From contig JAPKZJ010000072.1 of NCBI GenBank assembly GCA_026393855.1, forward strand, positions 25,561-89,560: DNA of 64,000 nucleotides, given 5' to 3'. Both the position numbers and the translations under genes were made by a program. The stretch's first letter is position 1, and each line of letters begins with the position of its first letter. This DNA is from Candidatus Aminicenantes bacterium. Its GTDB lineage: Bacteria; Acidobacteriota; Aminicenantia; Aminicenantales; UBA4085. The notes beneath the pieces are model-generated. The model saw nothing but the letters and a program-made list of their open reading frames with translations, was not told the origin of the DNA and did no database searches. Shown here in pieces: positions 58,690 through 64,000 of the stretch.

Positions 58690-59442
58690 CTAAAAGAGGA
58701 TCCGGTGGGGAATCCCGGTGGCGCGCAGGGCTTTGGCGATCGCCTGCCTGCGCTCGCTGAAAAACGCGTCGGTCAGGGCGGCGCCGAAGCCGTGCCGCTC
58801 GGCGAAGGCCCGGATGTGGGGGACGTAGTTCAACCGATCGACAAGGATCTCGTCGACCTTGCCGGCCAGAAGGCCGACCAGGCGGGCATGGTCGCCGGGC
58901 AGGACAGGTCCGATGAATGCGGTCGTCCGGACTCCCACATCGTGGAAGCGGGCTAGCGCCTCGATCCGCTCGGCGGGAGGGGAGGCGCCGGGCTCGAAGA
59001 GCCGGGCCACGCGCTCGTCCTCTGTCGTGATCGAGATCGTCACCGTTATCTCCGGAATCAATCGGATGAGGTCGAAGTCGCGTACGATACGGGCCGACTT
59101 GGTCTGGATGCGGATGGGGTGTCCGGCGCCGCGCAGGATCTCCAGGCAGGCCCGGGTCAGGCCGAACTGCTCCTCGGCCGGCTGGTAGGGATCGCAGACC
59201 GAGGCGATCCAGATCGTGCCGGGCTTGGCCTTCTTGACCTGTCTGGCCAGGAGCTCGGGGGCGTTCGTCTTGGCGTCGACGAAGGTCCCCCACGGCTCGG
59301 CGTGGCCGGAGTAGCGGGGGATGAAGAGCGCGGCATAGCAATAGCGGCAGCCCACGGCACAGCCGGTATAAGGATTGACGCAGTACTCGTGGATCTTCGA
59401 GGCATTGAGGATCGACTTGGCCTGGACTTCGCGCACAATCAT
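58690..59442 (-). CDS. Radical SAM protein, SplB-related
   Basis: A 250-aa radical SAM enzyme. The [4Fe-4S] motif is C28-x3-C32-x2-C35 (GCAVGCRYCYA). The opening NASKIHEYCVNPYTGC and the TIWIASVCDPYQPAEEQFGL block are typical of the SplB-like (COG1533) group. TISITTEDERVARLFEPGAS follows. Spore photoproduct lyase itself is not implied, because the protein is shorter and sporulation genes are absent. The role in this group is mostly unknown; DNA repair or modification is a family guess. A TATAAT box 8 nt before the ATG suggests a nearly leaderless mRNA. Confidence 0.85.
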   Translation of the reverse strand: MIVREVQAKSILNASKIHEYCVNPYTGCAVGCRYCYAALFIPRYSGHAEPWGTFVDAKTNAPELLARQVKKAKPGTIWIASVCDPYQPAEEQFGLTRACLEILRGAGHPIRIQTKSARIVRDFDLIRLIPEITVTISITTEDERVARLFEPGASPPAERIEALARFHDVGVRTTAFIGPVLPGDHARLVGLLAGKVDEILVDRLNYVPHIRAFAERHGFGAALTDAFFSERRQAIAKALRATGIPHRILF

Positions 59443-59450
59443 GAGGATTC

Positions 59451-59456
59451 ATTATA
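59451..59456 (-). promoter_or_regulatory. -10 box next to the radical SAM gene start
   Basis: Minus-strand TATAAT followed by 8 nt and the ATG at 59442. Transcription would start about 1-3 nt before the ATG. No clear -35 box and no ribosome site are seen. Confidence 0.5.
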
Positions 59457-59465
59457 GCGCATGGA

Positions 59466-59540
59466 ATAAATCTAAACCCTCGCGATTTCGCCGTTGGCCG
59501 AACACCTCGACGCCTGACCAACCCGCACAGAATGGAAAAG
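59466..59540 (-). repeat. Half-copy of the structured repeat, copy G
   Basis: Contains only one side of the element: the inner arm CGCGATTTCGCCGTTGGCCG (59481-59500), CGCCTGACCA (59511-59520) shared with copy B, and the outer-arm-like CAGAATGGAAAAG (59527-59539), which matches the right outer arm of copy A. The other arm and the GTTTGAGCACG centre are absent. It lies between the divergent radical SAM and GH29 genes and looks like a deletion remnant. Confidence 0.7.
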
Positions 59541-59608
59541 AGATCGACTTGAAAATACGATCTTCTATCTATAGTCTAGGAAAAAAGCTCGCTCGCTAGG
59601 AGGCCGTA

Positions 59609-60895
59609 ATGAATTGGTGGACCGACGCCCGCTTCGGCATGTTCATCCACTGGGGGCTCTACGCCCTGCCCGCCCGGCATGAATGGGTCAAGTTCAACGA
59701 GCATATCACCGACGCCGACTATCGGAAGTATTTCGAGCAGTTCAACCCGGACCTCTACGACCCCAAGGAATGGGCCCGATCGGCCAAGGCGGCCGGGATG
59801 AAATATTTTGTGGTTACGACCAAGCACCATGACGGCTTCTGCCTGTTCGACTCGAAGCACACCGATTACAAAGCCCCGGCTACGGCCAACGGCAAAGACC
59901 TCATCGCCCCGCTGGTCGAGGCCATGCGGGCGGAGGGGCTTAAGGTCGGGCTCTATTATTCCCTGTTGGATTGGCACCATCCCGATTACCCCGTGGACAA
60001 GCAGCATCCCCAGGGGAACGATGCCGTTTTCCGCGAGCAAGCCAAAGGCCGCGACGTAAAAAAATATGCCGCCTATATGCGCGATCAGGTCAGGGAACTG
60101 CTGACCAATTATGGGACCATCGACTATCTGTTCCTTGATTTCTCCTTCCCGGGCGAGGACGGCAAGGGGCGGGCGGATTGGGAGTCCGAGAAGCTCCTGG
60201 CTCTGATCCGCGAGCTGCAGCCAAACATCCTTATCAACGACAGGCTCGATTTGTTGGACGTTCCGGGCGGCTGGGATTTCCGGACTCCCGAACAGTTCAT
60301 GCCCGAAGAATGGCTGACCATGAACGGCCGCCGGGTGCCTTGGGAGACCTGCCAGACCTTTTCCGGAAGCTGGGGCTACCACCGCGACGAGGCCACCTGG
60401 AAGAGCGTCCGCCAGCTCGTGGTCACGCTGATCGAAGTCGTCGGCAAAGGCGGCAACTTCCTGCTCAACGTCGGGCCGACGGCCCGCGGCGCCTTCGACG
60501 ACCGGGCCGAGGAGAGGCTGGAAGGCATCGGCCGCTGGATGAAGCTTCACGACCGCTCGATCACCGGGTGCACCCAAGCCCCGGACGAGTTCCCCAAACC
60601 CGCCCATGCCTTTCTGACTTATAACCCTGTGGCCAAGCGGCTTTATGTCCATGTCCTGGAATGGCCGATCGGGACCCTGACCTTGCCGGGGCTCGGCGGC
60701 AAGGTCCGCTATGCCCAGCTCCTCAACGACGCCTCGGAGATCCCGTTCCGGGATGCCGCCAACCCTCGCGACCTGGGCTATATGGGCTTCATGCCGGGCG
60801 AGCGCAAAGATGCCGACGACGGGGCGGTCGTCCTGCGCCTGCCCGCCGTCAAGCCCGCCGTCGAAGTGCCGGTGATCGAGATCATCCTCAGATAG
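59609..60895 (+). CDS. GH29-type alpha-L-fucosidase
   Basis: A 428-aa glycosidase without an evident signal peptide, so probably cytoplasmic. The start WWTDARFGMFIHWGLYALPA, then YFVVTTKHHDGFCLFDSKHT, is diagnostic of GH29. The nucleophile Asp is expected at D177 in IDYLFLDFSF. The GNFLLNVGPTARG block near 285 is also typical. It should release L-fucose from fucosylated glycans. TAGGAGG lies 6 nt before the ATG. The GH110-like gene starts 23 bp after its stop, so both form an operon. Confidence 0.92.
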   Translation: MNWWTDARFGMFIHWGLYALPARHEWVKFNEHITDADYRKYFEQFNPDLYDPKEWARSAKAAGMKYFVVTTKHHDGFCLFDSKHTDYKAPATANGKDLIAPLVEAMRAEGLKVGLYYSLLDWHHPDYPVDKQHPQGNDAVFREQAKGRDVKKYAAYMRDQVRELLTNYGTIDYLFLDFSFPGEDGKGRADWESEKLLALIRELQPNILINDRLDLLDVPGGWDFRTPEQFMPEEWLTMNGRRVPWETCQTFSGSWGYHRDEATWKSVRQLVVTLIEVVGKGGNFLLNVGPTARGAFDDRAEERLEGIGRWMKLHDRSITGCTQAPDEFPKPAHAFLTYNPVAKRLYVHVLEWPIGTLTLPGLGGKVRYAQLLNDASEIPFRDAANPRDLGYMGFMPGERKDADDGAVVLRLPAVKPAVEVPVIEIILR

Positions 60896-60918
60896 GCTGA
60901 CGAGCGCGAGGTGCCGAT

Positions 60919-62775
60919 ATGCGAGGGCGATACACGCTTTTTCTTCCCGTTCTGATTCTTCTTTCTCTTTCCGGTTCCGGCGGCGGGCTTGGCGGCAGGC
61001 TTCGCCCCCAAGCCGTCATCCGGGTCACCGACTTCGGGATCAAACCGGACAGCCGCGAGAATGCCGTCCCCGCCGTCGTCAAAGCCCTGCAGGCCTGCCG
61101 CGGCCTGAAGAATCCCGTGCTGGTTTTTCCAGAGGGCCGCTACGACTTCTGGCCCGTGCCCGAGCTGCAGAAGGATTACTTCGAGTCCAACACGACGGAC
61201 AACAACCCCAAGCGGCTGGCCGTCTTCATCGAGAGCTTCGCCGGGCTGACCGTCGACGGCGGCGGCTCGAGTCTAATCTTCCACGATCGCATCCAGCCGT
61301 TCACCGTGGACCGCTCGTCGGACGTGACGATCCGCAACCTGTCGATCGACTGGGAAGTCCCCTTGAGCGCCGAGGCCGTGGTCGCCGCGGCGGGCGAAGA
61401 ATCGATCGATCTTCGGATCGATCCCGCGCGCTATCCCCATCTGATCGAAGGCGGCAAGCTCGTCTTCGTCGGCGAAGGCTGGAAGAGCGCCTGGTGGGGG
61501 ACGATGGAGTTCGACGGGGAGACCCTGCGGGTCGTCCCGGGCACGGGGGACGCCGGTTGCCTCGGCCGAGGCTGGAACGATTATCGGGCCGAAGAGCTGG
61601 AGCCGGGATTGGTGCGACTGAATCGGCGCTTCGGCCGCCTGCCCAAGCCCGGAAACGTGCTGGTTCTCCGTCATAGCGAGCGCGATCACGCCGGCCTTTT
61701 TCTGGCCGACAGCCGGAACGTGACGGTCGAGAAAGTCGACCTCTACCACTGCGCCGGGCTGGGGCTCCTGGCCCAGTTCTGCGAGAACGTCACCCTGCGC
61801 GAGTCCAACGTCGTCCCTTCGCCAACCCGCAAGGCGCTCTCCGGCCACGACGACGGGGCCCACTTCTCCAACTGCCGCGGGCTTGTCCGGATTGAAAAGT
61901 GCCGCTTCCATGGTTTGATGGACGATCCCGTCAACGTCCATGGAACGAGCGTTCGGCTTATCGCCAAGCCCGCCCCCGACAGACTGGTGGCCCGCTTCAT
62001 GCACGACCAGTCGACGGGGATGCACTGGGGCCGCCCCGGCGACAAGGTCGGCTTCATCGAAAACGATTCGATGCGCACGATGGGGGACGGCGTCTGCGCC
62101 TCCTGGGAGGCTCGCGACCGCGACACCTTCGAGATCCGCTTCGCGGCGCCCGTCCCGGCCGGGATCGAGCCGGGGGATGCCCTCGAAAACCTGACCTGGT
62201 CGCCGGACGTTGAAATCCGCGGCTGCCGCTTCGACTCCAACCGGGCTCGGGGCGTCCTGGTTTCCACACCGGGCCGGGTCGTGATCGAGGACAATCGATT
62301 CGAATCGAGCGGCTCGGCCATCCTGATCGCCGGCGACGCGAACCAATGGTACGAATCGGGCGCGGTGCGTGACGTGACCATCCGGCGCAACCTCTTCGCC
62401 GCGCCCTGCCTGACCTCGATGTATCAATTCTGCGAGGGGATCATCAGCGTCTTTCCCGAGATCCCCAAGCCGGATCCGGCCTTCCCGTTCCATCGCTCCA
62501 TCCGGATCGAAGGCAACGAGTTCTATCCCTTCGACTATCCGGTCCTTTACGCCAAATCTGTGGACGGGCTGACGTTTTCAGGCAACCGGCTGGTCCGCAG
62601 CCGGGCCTTCGCGCCGTTCCACGCCCGGAAGGCGACCGTGACCCTGGATTCCTGCTGCAATGTCAGAATCGAGGGCAATACATTCGAGGGCGATGTCTTG
62701 GGAAAAAATATCGTCCTGACCGGGACGGCCGCATCGGAAGTGACGATCGGCCCCGGGCAGGGTTGGATTCGTTAA
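60919..62775 (+). CDS. Secreted GH110-like beta-helix glycosidase (alpha-1,3-galactosidase type)
   Basis: A 618-aa exported protein (signal about 1-25) folding as a right-handed beta-helix. The start IRVTDFGIKPDSRENAVPAV, then PEGRYDFWP and NNPKRLAVFIES followed by LTVDGGGSSLIFHDRIQPF, agrees with GH110 alpha-1,3-galactosidases of gut bacteroidetes. Parallel beta-helix coils (VTIRNLSIDW, VEKVDLYHCAGLGL, VEIRGCRFDSNRARGVLV, VTIRRNLF) continue to the end. The conserved GHDDGAHFSNC block near residue 310 may hold catalytic acids. It probably removes terminal alpha-galactose. Family by motif; other beta-helix sugar enzymes remain possible. Confidence 0.75.
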   Translation: MRGRYTLFLPVLILLSLSGSGGGLGGRLRPQAVIRVTDFGIKPDSRENAVPAVVKALQACRGLKNPVLVFPEGRYDFWPVPELQKDYFESNTTDNNPKRLAVFIESFAGLTVDGGGSSLIFHDRIQPFTVDRSSDVTIRNLSIDWEVPLSAEAVVAAAGEESIDLRIDPARYPHLIEGGKLVFVGEGWKSAWWGTMEFDGETLRVVPGTGDAGCLGRGWNDYRAEELEPGLVRLNRRFGRLPKPGNVLVLRHSERDHAGLFLADSRNVTVEKVDLYHCAGLGLLAQFCENVTLRESNVVPSPTRKALSGHDDGAHFSNCRGLVRIEKCRFHGLMDDPVNVHGTSVRLIAKPAPDRLVARFMHDQSTGMHWGRPGDKVGFIENDSMRTMGDGVCASWEARDRDTFEIRFAAPVPAGIEPGDALENLTWSPDVEIRGCRFDSNRARGVLVSTPGRVVIEDNRFESSGSAILIAGDANQWYESGAVRDVTIRRNLFAAPCLTSMYQFCEGIISVFPEIPKPDPAFPFHRSIRIEGNEFYPFDYPVLYAKSVDGLTFSGNRLVRSRAFAPFHARKATVTLDSCCNVRIEGNTFEGDVLGKNIVLTGTAASEVTIGPGQGWIR

Positions 62776-62780
62776 TAGTG

Positions 62781-63064
62781 TTTCTCCTATCGCCGGGGGA
62801 TGGTCGGGCAGTATGGCGTTCGGCCAACGGCGAAATCGCGAGGGCGGCGCCTTTTTCCATAGCTCTCTGAGGGAAGCCAGCGGCCGCTGAGGGCTGTTTG
62901 AGCACGCGACCATCAAACGGAATCGAAACGGAGGGGGTGATCTCCGAGATCGGGAAATCTCGAATGCGCAGTTCCGAGGCGCCGAGGAGAGCTGTGGGAA
63001 AAGGCGAGAAGAGCCCGAAGCCGCCGGGCCGAATGCCATGATGCAGGCCCCGGCGATGGGAGGA
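62781..63064 (+). repeat. Structured intergenic repeat, copy H
   Basis: Fills the 294-bp gap between convergent genes. The outer arm CTCCTATCGCCGGGG (62784-62798) pairs with 63048-63062 with one G-T wobble. The second stem ATGGCGTTCGGCC (62813-62825) pairs with 63027-63039, again with one G-T wobble. The centre TGTTTGAGCACG is at 62896-62907, with GTTTGA pairing to TCAAAC 11 nt on. GCAGTTCCG is joined directly to AGGCGCCGAG, without the 52-nt module of copies C and D. Confidence 0.86.
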
Positions 63065-63069
63065 CCGCT

Positions 63070-63855
63070 TTATTTATCTTTCTGCCAGCCCGGCTTGTGG
63101 TCGAAGACCCAGCGGTAGTACTCGGCCCGCTTGAGATCGGAAGCGGCTTCCTCGTCCAGCAGGAAGACGGCCCGGGGATGCATCTGCAGGATCGAGGCCG
63201 GGACCATGGCCGTGATCGGCCCTTCGGCCGCGGCGGCGACGGCGGCGGCTTTCTTTTTCCCGAAGGCCAGAAGCAGGCACATCCGGCTTTCCATGATCGT
63301 CCCGACCCCCATGGTGATGACGTGGAAGGGGACCTCCTCCGGGTCGCCGAAATCGGCGGCGTTGTCCCGGCGGGTGCGGTCGGTCAGCGTCTTGATCCGG
63401 GTCCGCGAGGCCAGCGACGAAGTCGGCTCGTTGAAGCCGATGTGGCCGTCGCTGCCGATGCCCAGGACTTGGAGATCGATCCCGCCGCAAGCTCGGATGG
63501 CCGCCTCATACTCGCGGCAGGTTTTCTCGACATCGGGGTCCATGCCGTCCGGGATGTGGATGGACCCGACGGGAATGTTAAGACCGTCGAAGAGGTGCCG
63601 CTTCATGAAGGCGTGATAAGACGCGGGATGCTCCGGGGGCAGGCTGATGAACTCGTCCAAGTTGAACGTCCGGACCCTCCCGAAATCGAGCCTGTCGCGG
63701 CGGCGCATTTCGACCAGCTCGGCATAGAGAGGGAGGGGGGAGTTCCCGGTGGCCAGGCCCAGAACCGCGTCAGGCTTGCGGCGGATGAGGCCGGCGACGA
63801 TGCGGGCGCCTATGGCGCTGGCTTGCCGGCCGTCCGGCTGGATAATGATTTCCAT
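63070..63855 (-). CDS. nagB: Glucosamine-6-phosphate deaminase
   Basis: A 261-aa enzyme converting glucosamine-6-phosphate to fructose-6-phosphate and ammonia in the cytoplasm. Visible motifs are LGLATGNSPLPLY, the catalytic Asp67 in FNLDEF and GIGSDGHIGFNEP with Asp/His/Glu of the active site. The start is the ATG at 63855; the TTG at 63870 overlaps a -10 box. Next to GH29 and GH110-like enzymes it would handle the amino sugar part of the same glycans. Confidence 0.94.
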   Translation of the reverse strand: MEIIIQPDGRQASAIGARIVAGLIRRKPDAVLGLATGNSPLPLYAELVEMRRRDRLDFGRVRTFNLDEFISLPPEHPASYHAFMKRHLFDGLNIPVGSIHIPDGMDPDVEKTCREYEAAIRACGGIDLQVLGIGSDGHIGFNEPTSSLASRTRIKTLTDRTRRDNAADFGDPEEVPFHVITMGVGTIMESRMCLLLAFGKKKAAAVAAAAEGPITAMVPASILQMHPRAVFLLDEEAASDLKRAEYYRWVFDHKPGWQKDK

Positions 63856-63869
63856 GTTGGAAGATGGCA

Positions 63870-63875
63870 ATTATA
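63870..63875 (-). promoter_or_regulatory. -10 box of nagB
   Basis: Minus-strand TATAAT 14 nt before the ATG at 63855, predicting a leader of about 8 nt. No strong -35 box is visible. Confidence 0.5.
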
Positions 63876-63995
63876 TCATGGCCGGAGCGGTGCCGGTAGG
63901 GGCCGCCGGACCCGACCGAGCGGACCGATAGGATTTCTTGGAGAATTGAGGTAAACTCTTCCTCCCCGACGGATGCGGCGGGAAAGGATTCCACC

Positions 63996-64000
63996 ATGAC
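63996..64000 (+). CDS. Possible start of a further gene, cut off by the window end
   Basis: An ATG at 63996 preceded by GGAAAGGA with 7-nt spacing suggests a gene running out of the window. Nothing of its product can be read. Confidence 0.35.

Noticed and set aside
58690..59442. Spore photoproduct lyase
   Set aside because: Only the general SplB-like radical SAM group fits. The protein is short and no sporulation genes are present.
18755..63064. Insertion sequence or transposon
   Set aside because: The repeats have inverted termini, but no transposase frame is associated and no clear target duplication was seen. I call them structured repeats rather than insertion sequences.
1..64000. CRISPR array, tRNA or rRNA genes
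   Set aside because: I found no regularly spaced short direct repeats, and no tRNA cloverleaf or rRNA core sequences in the intergenic regions.

Overview
The window is GC-rich, dense bacterial chromosome with no rRNA, tRNA, phage, transposase or CRISPR array that I can see. The mix suggests an anaerobic or microaerobic heterotroph: superoxide reductase, an FNR-type regulator with a ferredoxin-like target, many secreted peptidases (S9, M1, M14, two C69) and secreted glycan-active enzymes (GH106-, GH29- and GH110-like, heparinase II/III-like). Together with a GatD/GatE amidotransferase this fits the Acidobacteriota/Candidatus Aminicenantes neighbourhood. That placement is inference from gene content, not a phylogeny.

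Layout. 1-4.9 kb: an NtrC-type regulator (5' end cut off) and a six-PAS hybrid histidine kinase. 4.9-6.0 kb: minus-strand genes for superoxide reductase, a 57-aa orphan Hsp20 N-terminus and a Cys-rich protein. 6.2-9.8 kb: an asymmetric heterodimeric ABC exporter. 9.9-13.6 kb: a GH106-like glycosidase. 13.6-18.7 kb: dat/engB, a GIY-YIG protein, a DUF3810 protein, a small Cys-rich protein, a MetH-activation-like protein and an AMIN/beta-barrel protein. 19-24.9 kb: a large secreted protein, a DUF72 protein and a Tat-exported FAD oxidoreductase. 25-28.3 kb: gatE-gatD. 28.6-32 kb: membrane proteins and an RsbU-type phosphatase. 32.3-37.9 kb: S9 and M1 peptidases and membrane proteins. 38-44.5 kb: a ProX-type deacylase, pilT, a glycosidase-like protein and a heparinase-like protein. 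45-46.7 kb: an FNR-type regulator and a His-rich ferredoxin-like protein. 46.7-49.5 kb: an M14 peptidase. 49.6-56.5 kb: a six-gene minus-strand operon (permease, 51-aa membrane protein, M14-type deacylase, two C69 peptidases, DUF6305-like protein) with a consensus promoter and an intrinsic terminator. 56.9-59.4 kb: an L,D-transpeptidase and a radical SAM protein. 59.6-63.9 kb: GH29, GH110-like and nagB.

The most unusual feature is non-coding. Every gene-free stretch over 300 bp, plus two shorter ones, holds a member of one family of large structured repeats (eight loci, about 75-490 bp). Full copies have a long outer stem, an inner stem and a conserved centre containing GTTTGAGCACG. The outer arms differ in sequence between copies yet stay complementary within each copy, with occasional G-T wobble pairs. 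Five copies lie between convergent genes and three between divergent genes. Two copies share a 52-nt hairpin module inserted at the same internal point. I do not recognise this family.

Several genes have a -10 box so close to the start codon that their mRNAs should be leaderless or nearly so. An FNR-type box lies at about -41.5 of the ferredoxin promoter, next to a regulator whose recognition helix is of the FNR type.
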